Of a stretch of DNA of 64,000 nucleotides, positions 24,113-35,981 are shown one piece after another. The stretch lies in contig NW_026946363.1 in the NCBI RefSeq assembly GCF_035222375.1, positions 7,130,001-7,194,000 on the forward strand, given 5' to 3'. How positions within the stretch are numbered: position 1 is the first letter of the stretch; the number at the start of each line of letters is the position of its first letter. Below the pieces are notes generated by a model that had not been told where the DNA came from, did not search any database, and saw nothing but the letters and a program-made list of their open reading frames with translations. The DNA comes from Podospora pseudocomata (lineage: Eukaryota; Ascomycota; Sordariomycetes; Sordariales; Podosporaceae). Both the position numbers and the translations under genes were made by a program.

Positions 24113-25055
24113 CGCAAATTCATCTGTTACTGCGCCTTCGGGCATTGAAGTCAATGCTTAAAGTCTCTTGGTGTGTTTCGATGTCAAGATTGCTGAATGC
24201 GGATATGCGATTTCCTTCCCAGCTTTCTCCAAAACCCCCAGCTGGTTCCCCAGTGATGCTGGAGAACGTTGAGATTGAGGCTGATAAAAAGGCGCTAGGA
24301 GCTCCGTTCGGGAAGGACAGCTGCGTGTTGGCAATCCAAGGCTTGGCCTGATTCGGGATCGGGAGTCTTCAACCGCAAGCGTCTGATATGTCGTCAGAGT
24401 GCAGCCGCCCATGCTTCTTGGCCGGAAGCATTAAAAGCAAGCCTTTTCGTAGCTGCGTTCTCTCCACCAACCAAACCTGTCTCCTAACTAAAGTTCTCAC
24501 CGTTATTCAACCCTCATATACTTCATGAAATAGTCGGCCATGAGTGTTTGTGTCTTTCAGCCTTCCGGATGCCCAGTACAAATCCGAGGAGGCAGCGGAT
24601 AGAGCCGCCATATCAGATCCACTGGAGATGGCCTGAGCGGGGCACATCTGGAGGTTGCGGCAAGTGATGGATTCCTGGCCGGTTTTTCTCTACAAAACTC
24701 GGATGCAATCCCCAAACCCCAAACTACCACAGCCATCTCGCTCAATAGAGACTCGACTGGAAGTGCGCACTCGGTGGCTTTAACTGGCTCTGTGTAGCAC
24801 ACATCCATCTTGAGATATCAGATCGGAGGCGGGGCGGACCTGCAGGACACTTATCCAGCCGTTTGGATCTGATCTGTCCCGGACTCCCGTCCCCTCCAAC
24901 CCATTGTTAACGTGCCTCTCATGTTTTCTCACACCCGTCATTGAGACCCGGGAACCCCCATCGCCCCGCAGTCGCGTGGGTTACGCCTGCCAGACTGGTA
25001 AAGGCCCTCGAATCACCTGCATCTCTATCCCAGAGAGGCAAGCAAAGACAGGCAT
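24113..25055. other. Divergent intergenic region
   Basis: The 943-bp gap separates the cyclo-ligase (minus) from the OPT transporter (plus) and should contain both promoters. Small open frames on either strand have no recognisable features, and I see no RNA gene. Confidence 0.55.
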
Positions 25056-28000
25056 ATGTCGTCGTCAGGTGGCAGGCAAGGTCCATTGGCCCCAGCACCA
25101 GCAGACAAACCAGACGCGCCAGATTTACAATCCATCCCACTCCAAACTCTAGTGCCGGGTTCCGCTGCTGAGAGAGAAGGCAAAGGCCCCGCGCCGTCGC
25201 CGGCCTCTCAGTTTTCCATCCACAGCCCCTCCATTCACAACCACGCCAGGGAATCAGATCAAAGCCAGGTCACTCTCCTCCCTGCAGATTCCCATGGCAG
25301 CAGATCCAGATTTACGACGAATACGCCTACCGCTGCTGACGAGAGCGACAGCGACAGCGACAGCGACACCTACAGCGAGCCTGTCTCAGCATCTGGTTTT
25401 GGATACGACGATTTTGACGAAAACGAATTTCACGAACTTGAAAACTTCAGCCAACAACCGGCACCCATGACGCAGGACGTGCCCCCGCTCCGCTCGACGG
25501 CGGGCTTTCAGAGCCCCTCGTACGGCTCCATTACACCAAGAGGATCCAATGAGTCTATACCCGATCCTGAAGTTGAGGGCAGCGCTGCGCACCAAAGACA
25601 AGAGTCTTCTGGATATGGTAGCAGACGATCGACACGCGATTTTGAGTCGCGGCGACGGCGCACCAGCTCCCAAGCTAGGTCGCTGTCGGTGACTATGAGA
25701 AAGTCGTCGCGCCAGTCGCTGGGAAGCTCGACTACTGTTGGAGGACTGGAAGGCCGATTTGGAACCACCGAGACGTCGCTGTTGAATGATTTGACGGAGA
25801 ATCATACGGCAACGGCGGATGAGATGGACGATGACGATTCGAGATCCTATATCTTCGAGTCGGAGATTGATGAGGGTGATGAGAACGACCCCCCAGACAA
25901 CTCTCCTTATGCCCAAGTCAGGGCTTCCGTTGCGCCGACCGACAACACAAGTCTTTCCATCAACACACCACGTATGTGGGCTTTGTCCATACTTTTTTCC
26001 TTTCTCGGATCTTCTACCAACTTGTTTTTCTCCTTAAGATACCCCAGTGTTGCCATCACACCCGTCATCGCATTGCTACTTGTACATCCCCTCGGTCTCT
26101 TGTGGGACTATCTTTTAAAACGGTCTGGCGATCCACCGGATGAGTACGTCGATGGCTTTCGAAGCGAGAATGCCTCCATATATTCATCCGAGTATCCGTC
26201 ACCACACATCATTCCATGGGAGCGAAGAGGCGTATTGGACAAGATTCGGCTTTGGCTTTCTCAGGGTCGTTGGAACGAAAAGGAGCACAGCTGCGTCTAT
26301 GTCAGCAGCAACGTATCGTTTGGATTTGCTTTTGCAACAGACGTCATCGTTGAGCAAACGCAGTTCTACAAGCAGGAGGCCAGCATCACCTATCAAATCC
26401 TCCTCACCCTTTCAACCCAAATTTTGGGCTACACGTTTGCCGGGCTCACACGGCGATTTTTGGTTCGACCAAGCGGCATGATTTGGCCCGGGACGCTTAT
26501 GTCAGCAGCCATGTTTACGACGCTCCATAAGGAGGAGAATAAGGAGGCCAATGGCTGGCGGATTAGCAGATGGAAGTTCTTTTATGCCGTCTGGTTTGGT
26601 GCCTTTGGCTTTTATTTCCTTCCTGGGCTCCTGATGCCAGCCCTAAGCTACTTCAACGTCATCACGTGGTTTGCCCCCAAGAATGTGGTGGTTGCCAACC
26701 TGTTTGGCGTTGTGTCAGGTCTGGGACTGTTTCCCATGACATTTGATTGGGCTCAGATTGCCTACATCGGGTCACCTCTGCTTACCCCGTTCTGGGCAGC
26801 CATGAATGTGGTCGGCGGCTTGGTGATTGTGATGTGGATCATCGCACCAATTGCGTACTACAGCAACTGGTTGTACTCTTCATACATGCCGATTCTGTCA
26901 GCAGCCGTGTTCGACAACACTGGTAGCGTTTACGACGTTGGCAGAGTTCTTACCAAAGACTTTCTGTTCGACAGGGAGGCTTATTCAAATTATAGTAGGG
27001 TGTTTCTGCCCATCACCTATGTGCTTAGCTACGGCGTTCAGTTTGCCGGGCTTGCAGCCCTCATCACACACACGGTCTGCTGGCATGGAAAGGATATCTG
27101 GAGACAATGGAAGCGGTCAGTTGAGGAGGCTTCGGCGGAAACCAAAGGCACCTACGAGCCTGTGGCCGGTGTGCACGAGGACCGACCCCGGAGGGGATCC
27201 GGCCGTGGTCGGGTACCAGCAACGGAACCAGCCAGGTCGTCTCTAAGTATCGACAACCTCATGACTCGAGAGGATGTTCACAACCGCCTGATGAAGAGAT
27301 ACAAAGATGCCCCCATGCTTTGGTACTTGATAACGTTTGTGTCGATGACCGCCGTGGGTATCTTTATTGTTGAATAGCAAGTTGCTCTACCCTATACTCT
27401 TCACGCCACATCATATCTAACCGATTGCAGCTACCCTATCCACCTTCCCTGGTACGGCCTCCTCCTTGCCCTGGGCATTTGCAGCGTCCTCTTCATCCCC
27501 ATTGGGATCATTATGGCTGTCACCAACCAGCACAGCAGTATTTATCTAATCTGCCAGCTCGTCGCCGGCGCACTCTTTCCCGGCCGTCCGGTAGCCAACA
27601 TGGTTTTTGTAACCTACGGTTACATCTCCTCGGCTCAGGGCATCAAGTTTGCTGCTGATCTCAAGCTTGGCCACTACATGAAAATCCCACCCCGGATATT
27701 GTTCGCTGTCCAGATGGTTGCCACTATTGTGTCCTCGTTGACTCAAATCGGCGTTCTCAACTGGATGTTTGTCAACGTACCTGGGATTTGCACCCCGCAG
27801 GCAATCAACGGGTTCACCTGCCCAATCGCACGAGTGCACTTCAACGGGTCGATTCTCTGGGGCGTGGTAGGGCCGTCGGAATTCTTTGGACCTAACGCCA
27901 CATATCGGCCATTGGTTTGGGCATTTGCCGTCGGTGGGATTTTGCCTATTCCGCTGTGGCTATACGCACGCAAGAGAAAGGACTCCATCGTTCGCAAGAT

Positions 28001-28334
28001 CAATCTTCCGGTCTTGTTTGGATCACTCGGATGGATTCCCCCGGCGACGGGCTTGAACTTCTCGGTTTGGGCTGTGGTGTGCTACGTGTTCAATTACCTC
28101 ATCAAGAACCGAGCCGGAGCCTGGTGGGCGAAATATACCATGACGATGAGCGCCGCTCTGGATTCTGGCCTTGCCTTTGGGATAGTGGTGGTGTTCTTTG
28201 GTTTCATCTATCCGGGCTGGATGAAGGACTTCTCTTGGTGGGGAACAGAGGTGTACAAGCAGGGCTGTGACTGGCAGGCTTGCAGCTATTTGGAGGTGCC
28301 TGATGGAGGCAGGTTCGGGCCTGATAGATGGTAA
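25056..28334 (+). CDS. OPT-family oligopeptide transporter
   Basis: Two exons, 25056-27376 and 27431-28334, encode 1074 aa. The first 300 residues are hydrophilic, Ser/Asp-rich and probably cytosolic, longer than in most OPT proteins. The remainder is polytopic, starting at about residue 307. OPT hallmarks include NEKEHS at about 405, the NQHSSIYLICQL and GRPVANMVF segments, and KIPPR at about 857. Proton-coupled OPT carriers import small peptides, glutathione or metal chelates across the plasma or vacuolar membrane. The intron uses a GC donor (GCAAGT at 27377) with a CTAAC branch and TTGCAG acceptor; the available GT donors nearby break the frame, while the GC donor yields an uninterrupted VEYYPIHLPWYG. 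Confidence 0.9.
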
Positions 28335-29219
28335 TTTTTTTTTAGGAGAAGAGGGGGTGAATGATGATGGAAACGTGGTTTATGAGATTATGCATCAGGC
28401 TCCTTTGGATCACACGCGAACACACCCTGATATTAGACAGGTAGCATAGAGATTTGGCGGTTTGCATTGGAAGGGGCGTTTTTGAATTGGATGAACTGGA
28501 TTAACACACTCTTTACCCATCGTGACAAGGATTGGGCATCTCTGGTCTGATTTGGCATACTATGGTGTACGGCAACCGTATCTCCCATCCTCGTCGAAAC
28601 CGCAACTTCGATGAAACACCAGTCAACTCATATGCCAAGTTTTACGCTTCAAAGCTTCTTGAAGGCACGATAGCCTAAGCAACGTCTTGCAGCCACCTTT
28701 TGAACATATGAACAGAGCTGCTGACCGACTAACCATCTAATAATCCGACTACACCACTATCGCAGCTTCCCCAGAGGGCATTTCACCCAAACAGGATGAG
28801 TTCTTGATCACATCACCTCCACTTCACCTTGTCCCGACAGCTTGTGTTTTTGAGCCCCACCACAGCACTTCCCCCACAATTAAACACCCTGCAGATAGTC
28901 ACGGGAAGTCGCGACTTCCTTGCGTTTCCACCGATTCAAACGCGTCACTCGATTTACTTTTCCAGCTCTTCCCTCCCTCCAGCAACCAGCTGTGAAGCTT
29001 TGGCTCCGCCATTGTTTTTCTTTGAGCTGCCTGGGAGAGACAGCTTAGCTTGCGATCTTTCGTCTCTTACTTCGTCTTTGTCCATTGGCTGGCGATTCAT
29101 CATTCCATCCGCGGTGTGTGCCTGCCCTGTCTTTCAGTACGCGACAGCTTATTGGCCAATCGCACGACGACCGCTTCGCATCTCAACATTGCGTCTCACC
29201 CCGCCCTGGGTTCAAAATC

Positions 29220-29312
29220 ATGGCTGGAGTTAAGAACGAGCCTGAGAACAACCCCGGTGGCAGCAGGGGGCTATCTCCAGCGACTCATTACCGAGAGTAC
29301 TCTGGGTGCTGA
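29220..29312 (+). CDS. Candidate 30-codon ORF, unrecognised
   Basis: The ATG has a favourable context (A at -3, G at +4) and is preceded by CCAAT-like elements. The product begins MAGVKNEPENNPGG and is hydrophilic. A downstream acceptor at 29467 or an alternative frame ending at 29352 could change the product, so the model is tentative. It may equally be a non-coding leader or an upstream ORF. Confidence 0.2.
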   Translation: MAGVKNEPENNPGGSRGLSPATHYREYSGC

Positions 29313-29818
29313 CGATAATGCGTTTATCAAGCCCAAGCCAGAGGTCTACTAGGCCATCAGTACCGCACCTTTGCTTTGCTTTTCCAATGCGGGTTGGCGT
29401 GTACAACCTCAAGGGTCAACTTGCTGAAATCTCGGTTTGTGTTGCTACCTTTTTTGTTTCATTGCAGATGGGGTTTTCGATGATTGGTCATTTTCTTCTG
29501 TGGACTTGAAGCACTATGTTTGAGGTTGCCTTCAGCTTTTTCATCAGTCAGTCGGACATTTCTACACACTCCGCCACTTTGTTCACATAGCTTCTGTCGC
29601 TCATCTTGATAATTGCAATGTAATTTGTTCATGTCCCACTATCTTCCGATGACTTGATGTGCCCGTCAGGTCATCGGACACCACCTCTCCTTGCTTCTCA
29701 GTAGGTTGTGAGAAAAACGAGGGGACACTTGAAGTAAAGGGCTGTCTGCCATCTTTTGGCGCACCTGCATGGCTTCTGGTTCGTACGCGTAGTTCAGTGC
29801 TTTGGAGCCAGGCTGGTT

Positions 29819-29831
29819 AAACCCTAACCCT
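29819..29831. promoter_or_regulatory. Telomere-like motif upstream of cyclin gene
   Basis: AAACCCTAACCCT, about two units of the TTAGGG complement, lies 86 bp before the cyclin ATG. Such teloboxes bind TTAGGG-repeat factors (Tbf1/Teb1 type) in some fungi. Binding here is inferred from the motif only. Confidence 0.45.
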
Positions 29832-29917
29832 GAATGATCAGTCTTTTGAAGCTGCAACAACCCCAGCATGTTCGGTTCAGCGCGCTCCAACTGAACAACC
29901 ACGCACATTAGCAATCC

Positions 29918-30946
29918 ATGACCATGGCGCACATGAAGAATCCTCTCGCAACACCCGATCAAATATTTCACCGAAGCTCATTGGACTCGCCCCCTACCGA
30001 ACTTCGAGATGCGATATTTTTCTCGGCCCAGTGCCTCACCCAAGCAGCTGGCATCCTCCTTCAGCTCCCCCAGTCCGTCACCGCGCAAGCCAATGTCCTC
30101 TTGGCGCGCTTCTGGCTTATAGAACCAATTATGTCACATGAGTTCAGCGTATGCTCGCCATCACCCCTCGCTCCCTTTTTCTGTCTCCCATTCTAACGTT
30201 CATATATATGCCTTCAGGACGTATCAGCAGCTACTCTCTACACGGTCGCCAAAATCGGTCCCTGCCCTTGCACGCCCAGGGATCTATCCAACGTCTATGC
30301 CTACCTCCTCTCGAGCTCTTCCACGTTCCTATCTCCTCCTGGCAATAACCCACCGAAGAACATCCCAGATGACTACTACCAATCCGAAACCTCCTACCAG
30401 GCTTTCCACTCGCGGATCCTGTCGCTGGAGCACCTCATCCTGTGTTCGTTGTCGTTCGACACGACGGTGTCGTTGCCGCATCCTCTCGCGATTACATACC
30501 TCCAGTCAATGGACTTTTTGTATGTCCCCAAGGAGAAGATCACAAGGAGGGTGGTCGAGTATTTGAATACTGCTTTGCTGTCACCGCAGTTGTTGTGCCT
30601 GACTACTCAACCCAATGGACTAGCAGTGGCGGCGATTTACAATGCGGCGAAGGATTTGGGGGCCAAGATGCCGGAGTGTGAGTGGTGGGAGGTATTTGAT
30701 GTGGATAGAGAGGATCTGGGGTTCTTGGTGGTTGGGATGAGAAGTTTGGAAGGGTGGGTTGGGGGTATGATGGGGGAGGAAGGGGTGCTGGGGAAAAAGA
30801 AAAGGGGGGGGATGATAACGAGAAAGGAGGTGAGAGATATATTGGGGGGGGACAGGCCGCCGCAGGAGGAGGAGGAGGATCCAGAAGTTGTGATGGCGAG
30901 GAGGATGGATGAGAAGATGAGGGAGATTGAGGCGGATGCCGCGTGA
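29918..30946 (+). CDS. Cyclin-L-type transcription/splicing cyclin
   Basis: Two exons, 29918-30148 and 30218-30946, join in phase 0 (GTATGC donor, CTAAC branch) to give 319 aa. The first cyclin fold contains AGILLQLPQSVTAQANVLLARFW, closely patterned on cyclin L, whose equivalent is AGILLRLPQ with a following RFF. A second helical repeat lies at about residues 160-250. The C-terminus is Gly/Lys then Glu-rich (RPPQEEEEDPEV). Cyclin L partners CDK11-type kinases in mRNA transcription and splicing. The position usually reading K-I-E-E in cyclins reads KIGP here. Start ATG 29918 has a second in-frame ATG two codons on. The 3' coding part is very G-rich. Confidence 0.85.
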
Positions 30947-33085
30947 GAGGCTGCGATGGTTTGTTTTTCATGATACCCTGTTTGAGCGAGGCGGAGGTTG
31001 ATCAAATGATACGTGTCTGGTGGAGGTTGATATCACCTTGTTTCACAAATACGATTGAGTTCCGGGCATGCTTTCGGTTTACGTTCTTGGAGGCCGGAAT
31101 AGTACCTTACGTGGGTAAGGTGAAGATCATCAACGGATACAGTGGGTCTCACGTTGACATGTGTTCGTTGAACGTCTGGACTGGCCGCTAATATCACTCA
31201 AGAAGACAGGGCACATGCCTTCAAAAAAAGCTAAATCAACCAGGTATCATACGCCAAACTGTTAGCTGGGTCTATTCTCGTCAGACTTCCAGCTGCGCAT
31301 CTTCCGGGGCCTCTACATGCCTACCTTACCTGAGGCTAGTATCCGCGTACGCATTCCAACACTATTTCATCGAAAATCATCATGCTATAGACACCTTCCT
31401 TCTTTCTCATATCACACAAGCCCTCATAATTCAATCTTCACAATTAACTCGCTCCCACAAGATTCAGCGAGATATACCCCACGACACCGAGCCTCACCAT
31501 CTCTCAAGCGTTCTGCGCGGACTTACACGGCATCTGCTCTAGCCCCCAGACAAAACCCGCTTCACCAAGCCCCCAAAGAAATCCACAACACCACACCCTA
31601 TCTGGCATCCCGAAAGGCCAACCATGTGCTGCCCGGTACCGGCCGAGCGGTCCCCGGCACTCGGCCGCGCCGCTGCCGTCATGTCATCATGTTCAGCCTC
31701 CTCCCAGGAGCGCCGTCGAGCAAATCCCTAATCAAAAACAGGCAATCCGAGCCCATCCCATTCAACCTATCACCGTCTCCATCGTTCTTATCCCCGTCTT
31801 CTCCAACCCCATCCATTACATCACACAATTCTCACCCACCAACCCACCAACCTATTCCGTCTTTTACTTACCCAACTAGCAAAACCAGTCCCCCTTTTCA
31901 CCGCCATTATTTCAACATCGTCAACATCTTGCTGGTCGTATTCTCTTTTTCCCCCGTTTTTCGGGAAATCATTTCCCCTCACCCCCCCCCCTCTTTTTGC
32001 CTCTCCCGACCCCAGAAACCGATGGCGATCCCCGATCCATCCCGCATTTCTTTTCTTTTCTTATTACCCCAAGCAAAAAAAAAAAAAAAAAAAATGGTTT
32101 CCCCGCTCCCCAGACCCAAACACCCCAGGATCTCAAGCCTAACCCCCCGCATTATCTCCGTGTTTCTCCGCTTATTTCCAGCTACATGACTTCGCAGAAG
32201 AGATCCACATGCCTCGGTGGTCTCCACAACAGCAACCACGAATGTGGAAATCCGGTGATGAGCGAGCGGACGGGTGCGTGGGCTGTGGGAACACACAGCA
32301 GGAGCATGCAAAGTCTCCATGATAGTTGTATTGTGGGATTCCCACTCCATTGAGCGACTTGTGCCAACGGCTGCAGGAGAGTCGGTCAGTCTAGTTCTGC
32401 ATGGTCATGAGATCAAGACCAGCCTCTGCTGGCTACATTCAAAACAGGCTTTTGTAAAGTATGTTTTGCTTGCATTGGACACACAAATATCTACATGTAA
32501 TGTCAAACCGCAAAGGTAAACTGGAAGCCAAAAGTTGAATACAACGCCGAGAACCCAACCTTTTTGTATGGCACAAATACACATTGTTGAACATCGTCGT
32601 AGGAAAAAAGAGGACATTGAACCTATTTTGAAATCCAATAAAAGACAGACACACCTAAATTCCAAAATACAAACCAGACCGTTTTTGATTCCCGTGTAAT
32701 GTGGTCGATCGGCTGACATCCCAAAAAAGTTTCGTTCACAAGTTCATAAAAAACCCACCATATCCACCCACCCACAGAAAGCCCGCCATCGCCACCCGCC
32801 GAGAGAAACCGAAGGAAAGCCCAACCTGACCATCAAGAAAAAAACCCAACCCACCATCCAAACCCCTCTTCCCCCCCCCCCTTCCCTTTTGGGGTTTGAG
32901 AACAAGCCAGTGTGAAGAACGCCATCCAAAACAAAGACCACCAAAGCCCACCGTGTATGTATAGCGAGAATTAGAAAATAAATAGAAGATATATATAAGT
33001 GTAGCTCGGCATTTGGGGCGAATGCCAAGAGATAAGGGGGTATATGGGCGAATATTGGGGAGCGTAAGACAGGGGGGTGTGCTGT
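30947..33085. other. Convergent 3' flanks with low-complexity tracts
   Basis: The 2.1 kb lies between the stop codons of the cyclin gene (plus) and the xylanase regulator (minus). Plus-strand sequence at 31320-32200 is poor in G, which keeps a 290-codon plus frame open by composition alone. It also holds A20 at 32075-32094, a C-rich run near 31980-31992 and a G-poor block at 32737-32900. I see no gene; it should include the long 3' untranslated region of the regulator. Confidence 0.6.
32075..32094. repeat. Homopolymer A tract (20 bp)
   Basis: An uninterrupted run of 20 A occurs in the 3' flank between the convergent cyclin and regulator genes. No target-site duplication or element was found next to it. 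Confidence 0.9.
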
Positions 33086-35981
33086 CTAAAGCGCTAGGCC
33101 AGTGCCGTCACCTGTCCACCGGTACAAGGCCAGCAGCTCCCTCCGACGTTGATGTTGCTCACCGAGGTCCTCGGGAACACGGCCCCGAACTTGGGCCAGA
33201 GCGCTGCGCATGACCCTGCTGAAGTTGCGCTGGTACTCTGTGTTGAGTGTCACGACGCAGGCCTCGTGGGCGCGGATGATTGTCTCGCAGGCCTTGACCA
33301 CGCTTGGTGACGCCTCCAGCTGCAGCTTATCGGCAATCAATAGGAGGAGGAACGAGCCTTGGAGAAGGTAGATGCCGAAGAAGAAAGGCATAAACTCAAG
33401 ACCGGGGTCAAACTCGAGGATGTTGCTAATGGCCTCGGCGGCTGAGACAGCATGCCCAGTGGCGGTGATGAAGCCCTGACTACTGATCCAGAGGTCGTTG
33501 TCATCGAGGAGGTTGATAGGATCCCACTTGCCGGTAAGGAGTATGTGTAGTACGTGCATGACATGAGTTCCGTAGGCCATGACGATGCGAGTTTGAATGT
33601 CGCTCTCTGTCATCCGGCTAGAGTTGGTGTGGACGCTGTGAACGCTGTGTACCGATGGGGTGCCAATATCAGTAGGCATATCGTTGGCCGTAGGAACACC
33701 GGCAGCCTCGGCGGCCTTCTCATCGGCAGCTTGCGCTTGCGCACTGAGGCTCAGGTTGCGCTGCTCGAATCTCTTCAAGCTCCGCTCATAGATTTCGAGA
33801 TGCCGAGTGATTTCTGATGTCTGATCGTCCCACTCCCGTGAGGAGCGGAAGCCAACACCAAAGCGGGGGTGGTTCCTGGCGTGGTGAAGGTCGACAATCT
33901 CGCCGAGAATGGTCATCAGGGGAAGGAAGTAGCCATAGATGCTGTGGCCTGTGCATTCGAAGCAGGGCCCTCGGCCGCGAACGCTTTGAGAAGACTCGGG
34001 GTCTGAAGCGAGCACATTGGGGTCCGTGTAGGCATGGAAAATGCCGTTTTGATAGTCGGTGTCGTCCATTGGCTGATACAGACCATCGCACTCAATATCA
34101 AGGAGGAACAGGGGGCGATTGTAGCAGAGAGCGAGGTGGCGGTCAACAATGTAGACGATCCACCAGATCCGTCGTCTTTCCTCACGCTCCTCTTCCGTGA
34201 TAACTCCCTGAAGACTCCCAATCTCTCCACGCTCTTCGCCTTCTTCGCTGTCGGTAGAGCCGCCCTGACGGGTGGATGGAGCGTTTTGAGGCAGCTCGCG
34301 ACCGAGCTTGAGCTCACGGGCCAATGACCAAGCGGCGTTCCACCACCGAAGACTGGCGCCCTTGTATTCGCTGGCAGAGACCACTGTGGCCAGGTGGATG
34401 TAGGTAACCACATCGTCAAGAGAGCCGGCAGCGCCGAACGCCCCGGACTCGCCTGTGAGAGCGTCCATGCTGATGGAGCCAGGAAGCGCCACACCGAGAC
34501 CGCCTAGGGCCACACCATCCACAATGGGGCTCGAGACTGGCGACGCCTCTTCGGAGGGCGTGTGGATCAAGGGCTTGAGCAGACTGACGGTGAGCTCAAG
34601 AAGCTTCTGGCAAATCTTGCCGCGCGCCGAGGGGACGCTCGTCAAGAAAGGAGCTTCGCTGGTTTGGGCAGCAACCCAAAGCATGCTTGCTAAGAGAGCT
34701 GGTTGGCACTGACGAGGCTTAGTAGGGTGCAGGAACGACCGTTTTCGGAACACGAACCCCAGAACGTATGGCGACATGGGGTGCATCTGGGCTGATGATG
34801 AGCTCGCAAAGTAGAGATCAATGAGATCGCAGGCCAAGGAGAGCGGAATCATGTTGCCCAGATGCGGAACCAGCGGCTCCAAAACCGGATACCGCAGCGG
34901 CGAGTGGCTATAATTGTTTTGCGGTACGTGCGAGGCAAATTGTGGAGGTGGTGATGACATGTTCATCCATCCGGGCGATGTTGGCTCTCCGCCCATAGGA
35001 TAAGCGCTAAGAGGGCTGTTTCCGAGGCGGAAGCCATTGGGGCCACCTGCTGAGTAGCCAGTTGGGCTCTGGGTTTGTAGAGCGTACGGAAGGTCAGGGT
35101 AGCTCGACATGCCGCTCTGGGCGGAGCCGTACGCAGCATGAGGAGGGCCGTTCATCATGTGGCCTCCCATCTGACGCTCGTATGCCGGGTGAACACTGCC
35201 ATAGCCGTTCAGGTCCAATGCTGATGGGCTGTCCAAATGATCGCGATCCATAGCGCCAGGGTGGCTCGTCATGTGAGCCTGATGAGCGGCAATCTCGGCC
35301 AAGCTGTCCATGCTCCCTGTTCGTTGGCTTCTAATCGCCTCCTCGGCATCGTTTCCCGGCTTCTCATCCGAGCTTGACTGACGTTCCTGCTTTGTGGTAC
35401 TTGGGGTATCGCTTCCGTTCTCGGTGGCCTGCCCGTTCTCGCCTCCTTGGCTTGGGGATTTTTGACCGTTTGAAGAGGCGGCCGCGGCAGCTTGCTGTGC
35501 GGCTTGTTGTGCCAGATCCTTTCTGGAAGCTTTTCCTCGCTTTTTGCGTTCCCGGATGTATTCGCAGCCAAGGCCAAATTCTATGGTTGTCAGGATCATG
35601 TTAGGTATTCACAAACACCAAAAGAAACTCACCAATGCAATGGGCGCAGGGGTGCTGGCCGTCGCACTTTGTCCGAAGCTGGTTGCATTGATCACAAGCT
35701 CTGCTAATTCTCCTGCGGATAGGACCCGCCGCCCCTGTAGCCCTTGAGGAAGGACCATATGGGTGCTGCCTGTGCTTTTGCTGAGACCCTGCTCTGGCGA
35801 GGTGTGGATTGTGAACACCGACGTGTTGTTGAAGCTGCTGGAGGGCGTAGTGCGATCCGGGAGCTAAGCCATCGAGTCCACCCGGATGAAGATGGCCTCC
35901 CGGAACGTGGCCATTAGACATGAGTGTGTTCGCGGGGATGGCATGGTAAGGAGAAAACCGGTGGAGAGGATTGGATAACAT
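33086..35981 (-). CDS. xlr-1: Zn2Cys6 xylanase/cellulase regulator XYR1/XLR-1/XlnR
   Basis: Two exons on minus, 35633-35981 and 33086-35580, join in phase 1 (GTGAGT donor) to give 947 aa, the size of XYR1 (about 940). The zinc cluster has cysteines at residues 96, 99, 106, 112, 115 and 122 (CX2CX6CX5CX2CX6C) after an Arg-rich RRRISR, followed by a basic linker ([12 protein letters not shown]). A Ser/Gln-rich stretch leads into the fungal transcription factor domain, from about residue 380. The C-terminus ends [11 protein letters not shown], as in known orthologues. XYR1 activates xylanase, cellulase and pentose-pathway genes when xylose or plant polymers are present. The intron splits codon 117, inside the zinc cluster. 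A G-rich 3' region and CreA-type sites upstream may regulate it. Confidence 0.97.

Larger units (their letters stand above)
28335..29917. other. Intergenic, possible very short ORF
   Basis: This 1.58 kb precedes the cyclin gene. CCAAT-type motifs occur near 29080 and 29155, followed by an ATG in good context at 29220 opening a 30-codon frame (stop 29310-29312). A second frame there ends KPKPEVY at 29352. I could not join the two into a convincing spliced gene and recognise neither. A telomere-like motif lies at 29819-29831. Confidence 0.4.

Noticed and set aside
29819-29831. Telomerase RNA template candidate
   Set aside because: CCCTAACCCT could serve as a template for TTAGGG repeats, but it lies 86 bp from the start codon of a protein gene on the same strand, leaving no room for the pseudoknot and the three-way junction of fungal telomerase RNA.
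31317-32189. 290-codon plus-strand frame
   Set aside because: The strand is poor in G over the whole stretch, which removes most stop codons. The translation is low-complexity Ser/Pro/His with no motif, and it lies in the 3' flanks of two convergent genes.
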